The notes under the pieces: generated by a model
The model's database searches: none
What the model saw: only the letters and a program-made list of their open reading frames with translations
Told to the model about the DNA's origin: nothing
Shown: positions 1 through 8,475 of the stretch, piece by piece
Numbering within the stretch: the stretch's first letter is position 1
Layout of the letters: each line of letters begins with the position of its first letter
Program-made: the position numbers and the translations under genes
NCBI GenBank assembly: GCA_965246905.1
Contig: CBDFFZ010000015.1
Span: 124,001-188,000 of the forward strand
Origin: UBA1952 sp965246905
GTDB taxonomy: Bacteria > Bacteroidota > Bacteroidia > Chitinophagales > Chitinophagaceae
Reading direction: 5' to 3'
DNA: 64,000 nt

Positions 1-208
1 TGAACATCCGTTGCGTCGCTCCGTTCATCAGTTGCAGCGCTATTGGGCTTTTCCTGCAAGCTGCAGGGCATAAAGAGTACACAAACAGGATATTAGCAGG
101 CTTATAGTTCAGGATAGTGGCGGCGGGAAAAGATGAACCCGGCCGGGCTTTTGAAAAGCCTCACCGGTGCATCCGCGTTGCAAACGCGAACGAGTGGACA
201 AACTATAT
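1..208. other. Intergenic region made of dispersed repeat pieces
   Basis: No gene is visible here. Three pieces recur elsewhere in the window. Bases 1-29 match the reverse complement of 51942-51970 almost exactly. Bases 49-108 resemble 2997-3057. Bases 161-194 match the reverse complement of 32089-32123 with about two differences. The stretch lies downstream of the minus-strand membrane gene that ends at 209, so it probably carries its 3' untranslated region. Confidence 0.6.
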
Positions 209-940
209 TTATCCCCAGCTTTCCCGTGCCTTCAGCATTTTTACCTTATCGCTCTTAGCAGCCAGGCCATTCACAAAACCGTAAAGCATCACTTCGGCAG
301 GAAGCACTAAAACAGCGATCCAGTCATTACCGGAATAAGCTCCTTGTAACCAATAATAGCTGAGCGCTGAGAAACCGCAAACCGCACCAAGCATTGCCAG
401 GCCAAATTTTATATACTCTAAAGCCTGTAGCCATCTATGGTAGCCTGCATACCTTTTTTTATCCGCGGGAGTATTTTTAAGTGGCAAGGCACGCTGCGCA
501 ATGATCCTGAGAAAAACTGCATTCTCTATAGCATCCAGCAGGAAAGCAAGCACCTGGCCAAGAGCCAGTGTAGCGAAGAAATAATGACCCAAAGTACCGA
601 TATCCGGACGCAGGCTTAGCGAATTGCAAAGTATGAATATACCACCATAGGTAGCGGGCATATAAAGCAAATAATCCGTAATAAGCTGCCAGCGTAAGGC
701 ACTGATTGCACGCTTGGATTCGTTGCTGTCATTCAGTTGGTCAATGCCTTGCACAAGCATTCGCTGCTCTTCGTAGCTCACCGGAAATTCGAGGTCCATT
801 ATGGAAAAACGGCGGCGGACCGTACGGCGGACCGAGTAAAAATGGCGGCTCTGCCTGCCCATGATAAACATGGCTACGAGCATTAAACCAAAGCAGACAC
901 AGAATAAAGTCCATGCATGTGGGATGGGTGCGTAAGTCAT
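209..940 (-). CDS. Hypothetical multi-pass membrane protein
   Basis: I do not recognise the family. The 243-residue protein has about five hydrophobic segments, near residues 9-29, 88-108, 117-138, 176-197 and 203-225, and an Arg-rich stretch after the first one (residues about 30-45), so it is an inner membrane protein. It begins 6 bases after the stop of the patatin-like gene upstream, so the two are almost certainly cotranscribed. Because that lipase also carries membrane helices, the two may form a membrane-bound pair; this is inference from context. No catalytic motif is visible. Confidence 0.75.
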   Translation of the reverse strand: MTYAPIPHAWTLFCVCFGLMLVAMFIMGRQSRHFYSVRRTVRRRFSIMDLEFPVSYEEQRMLVQGIDQLNDSNESKRAISALRWQLITDYLLYMPATYGGIFILCNSLSLRPDIGTLGHYFFATLALGQVLAFLLDAIENAVFLRIIAQRALPLKNTPADKKRYAGYHRWLQALEYIKFGLAMLGAVCGFSALSYYWLQGAYSGNDWIAVLVLPAEVMLYGFVNGLAAKSDKVKMLKARESWG

Positions 941-946
941 GATAGA

Positions 947-2668
947 TTATTTTTGGGGTTTGATATCGCCCGCTAAAGGCGCAGCCATCTTAGCCTTTCC
1001 TTCGTTATATACTGTTTTACGTTCCGCCTGAAAATCAATCCAATCGAAGCCGCCTGATGGAGTAAACTCGATTTCAGGACCGAAGGAAGCCTTAGCCGGT
1101 CCATCTTCCATCGGTTCCTGCGTATCTTTTTTTCCAGTAAGGAATGCAGTTGCCGCCTGAACGCCGCGCAGGAATAGTGCCTGTTTCTCTGCAGTTTCCA
1201 TGCCAAAGTTCAGCCAGTTGAAGCCGGCGAGCTTTACAGTCCCAATTCCTTTACGCAGCACTTCATTTTTCTGCTGAAAATCTTTATCGTAATAAAACCG
1301 GATAGTATTGAGCATCCTGCCAAGGTAACTGGCAATGCTCCAGGTTTCGGGATCATCGGGCCTTGCATCGGGATCGCTATCGTCAAGATCTATGCCGAAA
1401 GTAGGTAGGCGGGGCGTACTTACCGAAGGATTGAAAAACAAGCTTAGCGGAAAATTGGAAAGAATGCCGCCATCCACAAACCGCAATTCCGGAGGTGCCT
1501 CACACTGCGGAAACACGGCCTGCCAGGCGGCTGAAACAGACGAATTGTACGGTATGTCGCGCACATAATAAGATTCAAAAAACACCGGGATTGCCATGGA
1601 AGCGCGCACGAAACCGGCAGGATGAATTTTAGCGCTGTTTTCCGCTCCGAAAAGATTGCTCATCCTGGGAAGCTCAAATTTATTCTGTGTTACCAGCTCC
1701 GAAGTAATAAAGACTACATCGCCTGAGAGACCTGTGATTCCCTGTGGGTGAATCGCAGCTTTTTCGGGACGTATCCTCATGCCGGCGGGTAGGAGGCGGG
1801 ATTTGTCGATCAGCTTTTGAGTGGTATCGATTCCATAATTATTAAACTGATCCTTCAGCCAGTTATAGAAAAAATCGCCGGGGTTTACGCCGAAGCCGGC
1901 ATTCTTAAGCCTGCGCAGCAGCGAACTGATATAGGAGCCAGCAATGCTTACCGCCAAAATATAGATGCCGGTAACCACGTACAAGAAGCGGGTAATTAGT
2001 GAGAGTGTCCAGGAAGTATGATCACCCCAACTCCTGCGGATGAGGCCGGAGAATATAAAATCGGCCAGAAGCAACAATACCAGGATCAGCACGGCTCTGC
2101 GAAGGAAAGTTGCGATCGGATTGCTGGTGGGCTTTACCGTTTTTTTCTTCTTTGGCCGATCGGTTGTTTGCGTGGTTTTTGCTTTCTCACTGGCTGCGCT
2201 TTTGCCCACGAAGGCATGAATGGCAAGCCTTGCAATGGGGTGACCATCTACCAGATCAAAGAAGTTAAGGCCACAGATTATTTCCAGGACGCGGCGCGTC
2301 TTTTTACTGTCTTTATTGCAAATTGCTGAAGCGGAATCCAGGTTGGTAGTGCTTACCTGATCGTCAATTACCGTCATTAGCGCCGTATTGATGGCTCCTG
2401 CGCTCGTACCTGCAAGCCGCAAAAACCGAATGCCCATCTCCTCCAATACATAAACGTAGCCGGCAAGGGCCACACCGAGCACTCCGCCACCTTTTTGTAC
2501 CAGATCTACGTACTGCAGTGTTCCGTCTTCATTAACAACATCCGACACAACGAGCGGATTTTCGGTGTTGAATCGCTCCTTCAGTTGTTTAATGCATACC
2601 AGAACCTCGGGTTGGTTGATAAAATCATCGGGGGAAATTTTAGCAACAGGGACATTCTTGCGGGACAT
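947..2668 (-). CDS. Patatin-like phospholipase with a transmembrane insertion
   Basis: Predicted serine acyl hydrolase acting on lipid ester bonds. All elements of the patatin Ser-Asp dyad are present: the oxyanion-hole glycines GGGVLG (residues 60-65), the nucleophile elbow GTSAG (87-91), and the catalytic DGG (399-401) after a conserved VRASMAIP segment. Between elbow and dyad Asp lies a long insertion: a Lys-rich linker (about 165-190) and two hydrophobic helices (about 191-209 and 224-249), which should anchor the enzyme in the membrane. I chose the ATG at 2668 (MSRKNVP, 573 residues); an upstream TTG at 2698 would add ten residues. It is followed after 6 bases by a membrane protein gene. 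Substrate unknown. Confidence 0.88.
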   Translation of the reverse strand: MSRKNVPVAKISPDDFINQPEVLVCIKQLKERFNTENPLVVSDVVNEDGTLQYVDLVQKGGGVLGVALAGYVYVLEEMGIRFLRLAGTSAGAINTALMTVIDDQVSTTNLDSASAICNKDSKKTRRVLEIICGLNFFDLVDGHPIARLAIHAFVGKSAASEKAKTTQTTDRPKKKKTVKPTSNPIATFLRRAVLILVLLLLADFIFSGLIRRSWGDHTSWTLSLITRFLYVVTGIYILAVSIAGSYISSLLRRLKNAGFGVNPGDFFYNWLKDQFNNYGIDTTQKLIDKSRLLPAGMRIRPEKAAIHPQGITGLSGDVVFITSELVTQNKFELPRMSNLFGAENSAKIHPAGFVRASMAIPVFFESYYVRDIPYNSSVSAAWQAVFPQCEAPPELRFVDGGILSNFPLSLFFNPSVSTPRLPTFGIDLDDSDPDARPDDPETWSIASYLGRMLNTIRFYYDKDFQQKNEVLRKGIGTVKLAGFNWLNFGMETAEKQALFLRGVQAATAFLTGKKDTQEPMEDGPAKASFGPEIEFTPSGGFDWIDFQAERKTVYNEGKAKMAAPLAGDIKPQK

Positions 2669-2754
2669 AGAGGCAATTTTGTTGATTTGCGCCAACAAAA
2701 TATAAAAATATCGGGTTTAATTTTTCTATAGATATTAGTTAGGATAAATTCCTG

Positions 2755-2995
2755 ACACGACACCAGTTTTATATGATGCCGCACATAAACCCGATCATGG
2801 ATGAATGTAATTAAATCGTTGTTCCGCGCTATTTTCTGAAGATGGGTTTTAAGCCTTGCCTGGTGCTCACTTTCGCCATTCTGCACTACCAATAAAAGAT
2901 CGGTAGTGCCCGAATCTGTTTTTGCATTGTTCACCAAAAATTCCACCATGATCGCGCCATTTTTTGAAGTGGCAGGAGTAAGGAAAGTTTTTTGG
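2755..2995 (-). pseudogene. Decayed duplicate of the dnaE C-terminal end
   Basis: On the minus strand, one reading frame encodes a segment (NAKTDSGTTDLLLVVQ and onward) that aligns with the last 60 or so residues of the DnaE encoded 650 bases upstream (NAKTNPGTTDLVLVVQ). By hand count 34 of 59 residues are identical. DNA similarity continues past the start of the protein match, into a shared GCAGGAGTAAGGA block near 2971-2983 and 3631-3643. There is no matching catalytic part, and the frame runs into the patatin gene. It is best read as a remnant of a partial tandem duplication, or of recombination with a divergent dnaE. A short functional peptide (ATG at 2949) is unlikely. Confidence 0.8.
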
Positions 2996-2996
2996 A

Positions 2997-3057
2997 GCTT
3001 TTCCTGCAAACCGCAAGGCATTAATGGCACGAACAGGACGTTAGCAAGCTTGTAGAG
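2997..3057. repeat. Degenerate repeat also found at 49-108
   Basis: The block CTTTTCCTGCAA...GGCA...ACAGGA...TTAGCA...CTT at 2997-3057 matches 49-108 in the same orientation over about 60 bases with scattered substitutions. The matching stretches flank the patatin and membrane-protein operon on both sides, so the operon may have arrived by, or been flanked by, a duplication. Confidence 0.6.
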
Positions 3058-3083
3058 CAATGAGATACATAGACCTGGCATTT

Positions 3084-3265
3084 CCCGAAGGGGAGACTTG
3101 CCAAGTCGGTCATCGGCTTATACACGTCAGGGACGCAGCGCCGGGCGAGCGACGTTAGGGGACATCGCTCAACTGGCTATTTAAATTTACTAAATTTTTT
3201 GGGGCGGGTTCTGGATATAATAATTCCTAACGAATATAACCCACTTGGCAAGTCTTCCCTTCGGG
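3084..3265. repeat. 23-base inverted repeat pair
   Basis: The arm at 3084-3106 (CCCGAAGGGGAGACTTGCCAAGT as seen) and the arm at 3243-3265 are reverse complements with one mismatch, separated by about 136 bases that contain the GC-rich repeat at 3125-3180. The geometry resembles terminal inverted repeats of a very small non-autonomous element, but no target-site duplication is evident. Confidence 0.6.
3125..3180. repeat. GC-rich dispersed repeat, copy 1 of 2
   Basis: The block CGTCAGGGACGCAGCGCCGG followed by GCGAGCGACGTTAGGGGACATCGCTC and AACTGGCTAT matches 27173-27234 in order and orientation. The second copy folds into a perfect 16-base hairpin; this copy is more degenerate. Both lie downstream of a minus-strand gene end. 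Confidence 0.7.
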
Positions 3266-3304
3266 ACTTGGCTAGTATATGGACAAACCGGAACCATTGC
3301 AGCA

Positions 3305-3396
3305 ACCCGCGCAAGGGATAGTAGTGGAAAGCCCGCAGCCCTTCGCGAAGGGCTTGGAACGCATAGCCCGGTGCCGCTATTCGCGGCATGTGCCCG
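3305..3396 (-). repeat. 95-base dispersed intergenic repeat, copy 1 of 4
   Basis: Read on the minus strand it contains the family core GCACCGGGCTAT, CGTTCCAAGCC and GGGCTTTCCACTACTATCCC followed by TTGCGCGGG. The other copies are at 9920-9987, 33887-33983 and 51486-51579 in plus orientation. The left half can fold through CCCTTCGCGAAGGG (3340-3353). It does not look coding: conserved frames start and stop at random around it. Confidence 0.8.
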
Positions 3397-3411
3397 GATT
3401 TTTGAGCTATT

Positions 3412-6400
3412 TTACACGACCTCGACCGCATACCGCACATAATCATGCGCTTGTATAAAAGCAATGAGGTCATCGTTCAGAGCTATCTTCTGCAGTTGCG
3501 TTTTAAGGCGTGTTTTGTGGTCTGTTTCGCTGTCTTGCACTACCAGCACAAGATCTGTAGTACCAGGATTCGTTTTGGCATTGTCAGTAAAAAAGCGCAC
3601 CATATCTGCGTCTATCTTTTCCAGCGGCAGGAGTAAGGATATTTTTTTGGTCATCGTTTTCCGCACGCTTTCCAGCAGGGTAATATTGGTTACCGAAAAC
3701 TCAAAAACGCCCGGCCGGAAACGATGCTCTGCATACATGCCATCTATCACCAGTTTTTGGCCATTATCCACATAAGGTTTCCATTTGGCAAACTGATCAT
3801 TCCATAAAGTAAGCTCGTGGTGGCCCGTGTAATCATTGATGAGAAACTTGCCAAACTGAGTGCCCTTTTTAGTAAAAGGTGTAGCGGCCTCGCTCACAAA
3901 GCCTGCAATACGAACGCTCTTACCCTGTAGCGATTCTATTTCGGCAATATTGGTAAAGCCGAAATTATGCAGCTCAAACTTAAAGCCATCGAGTGGGTGG
4001 GCGGATATATAGATACCTACCACTTCCTTTTCGCGCTCTAATAATTCTGTAAGTCCCCAGGGTTCGCAGGTTGGTATCGCAGGCGCCTTTACCTCCACTG
4101 CTTCCGTACCACCGAAGAGACTGTTTTCGGCCATTATTTTAGATGCTTCATATTGCTGGCCAAAGCGCGAAAGGCGCTCTAAGCCGGTTACCGGATCGGT
4201 AGCAGGTGCAAAGAAATACTGGGCGCGGTGCAGCTCCTTAAAGCTATCGAGCGCTCCGGCGAGCACCAGGTTTTCAAGTGATTTTTTATTTACAGTACGG
4301 CTGGGAATGCGGCACATAAAATCCTGCACATTGAGGAATGGGCCACCGTTTTCGCGCTCTTTGATCAGGTCTTCAACAGCTGCCTCTCCTACACCTTTAA
4401 TGGCATTCATCCCGAAACGGATCGTATTGTCATGCGGCACGGAGAAGCCTTTGAGGCTTTCATTTACGTCCGGGCCAAGCACGGGCAGTCCCATGCGCTG
4501 GCACTCCTCCATATGGAATTTTATCTTCTCGATATTGCCCTGGTTATTGAGCACGGCAGCCATATACTCCGCCGGGAAGTGCGCTTTGAGATAGCCCGTT
4601 TGGTAGGATACCATGGCATAGCAAACCGAGTGTGATTTGTTGAAGGCATACTGCGCGAATGCCTCCCAGTCGGTCCATATTTTATTGAGTTTGTCGGCCG
4701 GATGGCCCTTTGCAGTAGCGCCTTCCATGAACTGGCCTTTCATTTTATCCAGTACCGCTTTTTGCTTCTTGCCCATGGCCTTCCGCAGCACATCTGCATC
4801 CCCCTTGGAGAAGCCGCCGAGTTTTTGGGAGAGCAGCATTACCTGCTCCTGGTACACAGTTATTCCGTAAGTTTCTGCAAGGTATTCCTCCATCTCCGGC
4901 AGGTCATACACGATTGGCTCTTCACCGTGTTTCCGCTTTACAAATTGCGGGATGTAGGACATAGGCCCCGGGCGGTACAGCGCATTCATGGCCACGAGGT
5001 CATCAAATACGGTTGGCTTCAGCTCGCGCAGGTACTTTTGCATGCCCGGGCTTTCAAACTGGAAGGTGCCGTTGGTATCGCCGCGCTGATAGAGCTCATA
5101 GGTTTTTTCATCCTCCAGCGAAAGCGTATCGAGGTCAATATCAATATTATGGTTGCGCTTTATCAGAGCCAGTGCATCTTTAAGAATGGTGAGCGTTTTA
5201 AGGCCCAGAAAGTCCATCTTGATAACGCCTGCATTCTCAATCACATTGCCGCCATACTGTGTAACGGACAGCTCCGAATCTTTAGCCATTGCTATGGGCA
5301 GCAGGTCTGTAATGTCGGATGGCGCTATTATAATTGCAGAGGCGTGTATGCCGGTATTGCGTACTGAGCCTTCCAGTTTTTCTGCTTCGCGCAGTACGCT
5401 GGCCTGTAGGGTATTGCCTTTGTATATTTCCCGCAGCTGCTCGGCTCCCATCAGGTCCTCGCCACCAAGGCCTTCCTTTTCGGACAGGGAGCCTTCTCCA
5501 TTCATAGGTGCGTGGAGCAGGCGCTTCAGGGTGATGCCTACGCCCGGCTTATCGCTTACGAGCTTGGCAAGCATATTAGCTTCTGCAAGCGGCAGATCCA
5601 TCACACGGCTTACATCTTTTATGGATGACTTTGCGGCCATCGTGCCATACGTAACGATCTGGGCCACCTGGCGCTTGCCATATTTATCCACCACATAATC
5701 GATCACTTTCTGCCGGCCTACATCATCAAAATCCGTATCGATATCGGGCATACTCTTGCGCTCCGGGTTCAGGAAACGTTCGAACAGCAACTTGTATTTT
5801 ATGGGGTCAATATTGGTAATGCCGATGCAATAGGCCACCACAGATCCGGCAGCGGAGCCACGGCCGGGTCCTACGAATACGCCAATGTCTTTACCATGAT
5901 TAATAAAATCCTGCACGATAAGGAAGTAGCCTGCAAAACCCATAATCTGGATGGTGAAGAGCTCGAACTTGATGCGCTCCTCTACCTCCGCGTTCATGCG
6001 CCCGTCGTAGCGCTTCTGCGCGCCCGTCCAGGTAATGTGCTCCAGATAATCATCCATAGAGCCTATAAAATCCTGAGGCACCTGATAATTGGGCAGGAGG
6101 ATATCGCGTTCTAACTTCAGCGGCTTGATCTTATCGACGATCATACCCGTGTTATCGATCGCTTCGGGAATATCGGAGAAGAGCTTTGTCATCTCCTGTG
6201 TGTCCTTAAAGTAGAACTGATCGTTGAAGAAAGCAAAGCGGCGGCCGCGGTTCAGATCATCCTCATCGCCATCCACATACTTTGCAGTGCTTTGCTTTTC
6301 GCCGGTATTGATGCAGAGCAGGATGTCGTGCGCGTTGTAATCCTCGATATCCACATAATGGGAATCATTGGAGGCGATGATGGGCACGTTGTATTTGCGG

Positions 6401-7035
6401 GCAAATTTTATGAGTACTTCATTCGCCTTTATCTGGTCTGGAATATCGTGGCGCTGGAGCTCTACATAATAATCTTCGCCAAAGAGATCCAGCCACCATT
6501 TAAACACTTTTTCGGCTTCTTCCTCGCCTTTCCTTAAAATGGTTTGGGGCACTTCCGCACCGAGGCAACAGGTAGTGGCGATAAGACCTTCATGGTGCTT
6601 TAAAAGCAGCTCTTTATCGATGCGTGGATATTTGCCGTACATGCCTTCGATATACCCCATGGAGCAAAGCTTCACCAGGTTCTTGTAACCTGTTTCGTTC
6701 TTGGCTAAAAGCAACTGATGGTTGCGCCGGTCTTTATCGCCTTCGCTCTTTTTGAACTCGCGCTTGTGGCGGTTCTCCACCATATAAAATTCACAGCCCA
6801 CAACCGGCTTTACAACCGGCTCTTTGATCTCCTTGCCATCAGCATCCGTACCCACTACTTTAGTGTCTTTCCAGGCAGCCGCTACAAACTCGAATACGCC
6901 AAACATATTACCGTGATCGGTGATGGCCACTGCAGGCATCTCATCCTTTTTAGCCTTGGCATAAAGGCGCGGGATAGCCGAGGCGCCATCGAGGAGGGAA
7001 AATTGGGTATGGTTGTGGAGATGGGAGAATTTCAT
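3412..7035 (-). CDS. dnaE: DNA polymerase III alpha subunit
   Basis: Catalytic subunit of the replicative polymerase. The 1207-residue protein has the usual DnaE1 order: an N-terminal PHP domain (SHLHNHTQFSLLDG at residues 4-17, and further His/Asp motifs to about 240), the palm with the metal-binding PDIDTDFDD (430-438) and the third Asp in VIKMDFLGLKT, fingers, a helix-hairpin-helix region, and a C-terminal OB domain and tail. Length is typical for Bacteroidota. The start ATG at 7035 leads directly into the PHP motif. It is transcribed alone, divergent from the retropepsin-like gene. A diverged copy of its last 60 codons lies downstream at 2755-2995. Confidence 0.98.
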   Translation of the reverse strand: MKFSHLHNHTQFSLLDGASAIPRLYAKAKKDEMPAVAITDHGNMFGVFEFVAAAWKDTKVVGTDADGKEIKEPVVKPVVGCEFYMVENRHKREFKKSEGDKDRRNHQLLLAKNETGYKNLVKLCSMGYIEGMYGKYPRIDKELLLKHHEGLIATTCCLGAEVPQTILRKGEEEAEKVFKWWLDLFGEDYYVELQRHDIPDQIKANEVLIKFARKYNVPIIASNDSHYVDIEDYNAHDILLCINTGEKQSTAKYVDGDEDDLNRGRRFAFFNDQFYFKDTQEMTKLFSDIPEAIDNTGMIVDKIKPLKLERDILLPNYQVPQDFIGSMDDYLEHITWTGAQKRYDGRMNAEVEERIKFELFTIQIMGFAGYFLIVQDFINHGKDIGVFVGPGRGSAAGSVVAYCIGITNIDPIKYKLLFERFLNPERKSMPDIDTDFDDVGRQKVIDYVVDKYGKRQVAQIVTYGTMAAKSSIKDVSRVMDLPLAEANMLAKLVSDKPGVGITLKRLLHAPMNGEGSLSEKEGLGGEDLMGAEQLREIYKGNTLQASVLREAEKLEGSVRNTGIHASAIIIAPSDITDLLPIAMAKDSELSVTQYGGNVIENAGVIKMDFLGLKTLTILKDALALIKRNHNIDIDLDTLSLEDEKTYELYQRGDTNGTFQFESPGMQKYLRELKPTVFDDLVAMNALYRPGPMSYIPQFVKRKHGEEPIVYDLPEMEEYLAETYGITVYQEQVMLLSQKLGGFSKGDADVLRKAMGKKQKAVLDKMKGQFMEGATAKGHPADKLNKIWTDWEAFAQYAFNKSHSVCYAMVSYQTGYLKAHFPAEYMAAVLNNQGNIEKIKFHMEECQRMGLPVLGPDVNESLKGFSVPHDNTIRFGMNAIKGVGEAAVEDLIKERENGGPFLNVQDFMCRIPSRTVNKKSLENLVLAGALDSFKELHRAQYFFAPATDPVTGLERLSRFGQQYEASKIMAENSLFGGTEAVEVKAPAIPTCEPWGLTELLEREKEVVGIYISAHPLDGFKFELHNFGFTNIAEIESLQGKSVRIAGFVSEAATPFTKKGTQFGKFLINDYTGHHELTLWNDQFAKWKPYVDNGQKLVIDGMYAEHRFRPGVFEFSVTNITLLESVRKTMTKKISLLLPLEKIDADMVRFFTDNAKTNPGTTDLVLVVQDSETDHKTRLKTQLQKIALNDDLIAFIQAHDYVRYAVEVV

Positions 7036-7135
7036 GGACGCACGGGATCATGTACTGACCTACAAAGTAAGGTAAAAACGGGTGCCGTAAATGGGCGTAC
7101 TTTTCCACAAAAGGTGTGCAAAAAAGGGAATGGTG

Positions 7136-7143
7136 TAACTTTG
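7136..7143 (+). promoter_or_regulatory. Likely -7 promoter box for the retropepsin-like gene
   Basis: TAACTTTG fits the Bacteroidota -7 consensus TAnnTTTG. It lies 15 bases before the ATG at 7159, leaving a very short leader. No clear -33 TTTG is seen. Confidence 0.5.
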
Positions 7144-7158
7144 AGCAAATTGAATTTT

Positions 7159-7578
7159 ATGGGACTGGTATATGCAGATGTAATCCTGACGAATGCGGGA
7201 GATATAGAGTTAGCTCGCAGACATTACATTGGAGAAGATGAGATTAAAAGCATGAGTGTCAATATCCTGGTAGATACGGGCAGTTATATGCTTGCGATCA
7301 ATGAAAATATACAGGAACAGCTGCAACTTCCGGTAACTGAGCAGCGCAAAGCGCAAACAGCAGATGGCCGTATTGTTGAGTGTGATGTGGTGGCGCCTAT
7401 AGAGCTGCGGTTTAAAAACCGCCGGTTCGTGGGTTCTGCAATGGTACTCCCCGGCGACAATGAGCCCCTGCTCGGTGCTATTCCCTTAGAAGATATGGAC
7501 GTGCTCATTCACCCATTGAGGCAGGAGCTCATCGTAAATCCGGACCATCCTTATTTTGCGCAGATGAAGATGAAATAG
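7159..7578 (+). CDS. Retropepsin-like aspartic protease (clan AA)
   Basis: A 139-residue protein with one aspartic protease half-domain. The active-site motif is LVDTGSYML (residues 38-46), followed by beta strands and a hydrophobic-Gly segment (PLLGAIPLE, about 103-111) that matches the second conserved element of retropepsin-like proteins. Such single-domain proteins act as homodimers; substrates of the bacterial ones are mostly unknown. I chose the ATG at 7159 because a longer frame upstream runs antisense through dnaE and because a TAACTTTG box sits just before it. It is a single-gene unit between dnaE and a convergent hydrolase gene 27 bases away. Confidence 0.85.
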   Translation: MGLVYADVILTNAGDIELARRHYIGEDEIKSMSVNILVDTGSYMLAINENIQEQLQLPVTEQRKAQTADGRIVECDVVAPIELRFKNRRFVGSAMVLPGDNEPLLGAIPLEDMDVLIHPLRQELIVNPDHPYFAQMKMK

Positions 7579-7605
7579 GTTCATCACCTATTCCACTATT
7601 CCAAT

Positions 7606-8475
7606 TCAAGCTTTTACGGCCTGTACACGGCTATCCAACTCCGACAGCTTAAAAACATCTTTCACCCTTATTCCCTTATCCGTCTGCTGCAGCGTACAGC
7701 ATTCTATTAACGGATCGTGCTCAAAATAGAGCACCCAATTGTTAGCTACTGCTTCCTGTAGTATGCCTTTCTTTTCCCGCAGCGTTTCCAGCGGACGCAT
7801 ATCATAAGCCATGATCCACGCAGTAGGAATATGATGCACACTTGGAATCAGGTCTGCGCAGTACAGGATCGTCGTGTCATTGTACTTTATCTGCGGCAGC
7901 ATCATATCCTCAGTATGGCCATTCACATGCCGGATGCGGATATCCTGGAGCCATTCCTCACCATCGCCAACCTCTGCAAAGCGCAGCAGGCCATGCACTT
8001 CTATAGGCAGGATATTCTCTTTGAGGAAGGAAGCTTTTTCACGGTCATTAGGCGCAATCGCTGCCGACCAGTGCTTGTTATTGCTCCAGTAAAGCGCCTT
8101 CGGGAACGCCGGAACCAGCGCCCCGCCCTCACCTCTTTTTATCGCACCGCCCACATGATCGAAATGCAAGTGCGTGAGAAATACATCCGTAATGTCATCC
8201 GGTGTAAAGCCGTGCTGCGCGAGGCTCTTCTCTAAACTATCCTCGCCGTGCATATAGTAATGGCCGAAGAATTTTTCATCCTGCTTGCTGCCCATGCCTG
8301 TATCTACCAATATGCGGTAGTTACCATGCTCGATCAATAGACAACGGAGTGCCCACGAGCACATATTATTTTCATCAGCCGGGTTGGCCTTGTTCCAGAG
8401 GCTCTTGGGCACTACGCCAAACATAGCTCCGCCATCGAGCTTAAAGTGGCCGGCATTTACGGTATAAAGTTTCAT
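7606..8475 (-). CDS. MBL-fold metallo-hydrolase
   Basis: A 289-residue cytosolic metallo-beta-lactamase-fold hydrolase. The zinc ligands are visible: HLHFDH (the HxHxDH motif, about residues 103-108), a His in NGHTEDM, an Asp in CADL and a late His in FEHDP. The overall plan resembles lactonase and glyoxalase II-like hydrolases, but the substrate cannot be told from sequence. Its ATG overlaps the stop of the upstream UMF1-type transporter gene (ATGA, 8472-8475), so translation is probably coupled and the two may work on one compound. No signal peptide. Confidence 0.9.
   Translation of the reverse strand: MKLYTVNAGHFKLDGGAMFGVVPKSLWNKANPADENNMCSWALRCLLIEHGNYRILVDTGMGSKQDEKFFGHYYMHGEDSLEKSLAQHGFTPDDITDVFLTHLHFDHVGGAIKRGEGGALVPAFPKALYWSNNKHWSAAIAPNDREKASFLKENILPIEVHGLLRFAEVGDGEEWLQDIRIRHVNGHTEDMMLPQIKYNDTTILYCADLIPSVHHIPTAWIMAYDMRPLETLREKKGILQEAVANNWVLYFEHDPLIECCTLQQTDKGIRVKDVFKLSELDSRVQAVKA

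Larger units (their letters stand above)
2669..3411. other. Long intergenic gap with dnaE remnant and repeats
   Basis: This 740-base gap between dnaE and the patatin gene has no intact gene. From left to right it holds a decayed copy of the dnaE 3' end (about 2755-2995), a piece similar to the window start (2997-3057), one arm of a 23-base inverted repeat (3084-3106), a GC-rich repeat shared with 27173-27234 (3125-3180), the other inverted-repeat arm (3243-3265), and one copy of the four-copy 95-base dispersed repeat (3305-3396). It looks like a junction built up by repeated duplication or insertion. Confidence 0.7.

Noticed and set aside
2581..2949. Functional small gene from the dnaE remnant (ATG at 2949)
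   Set aside because: It overlaps the 5' end of the patatin gene, lacks any catalytic part, and matches only the tail of DnaE.
6718..7158. Long plus-strand frame running antisense through dnaE into the retropepsin-like gene
   Set aside because: The first part is opposite conserved dnaE sequence and has no homology of its own. The real start is the ATG at 7159 with a promoter box before it.
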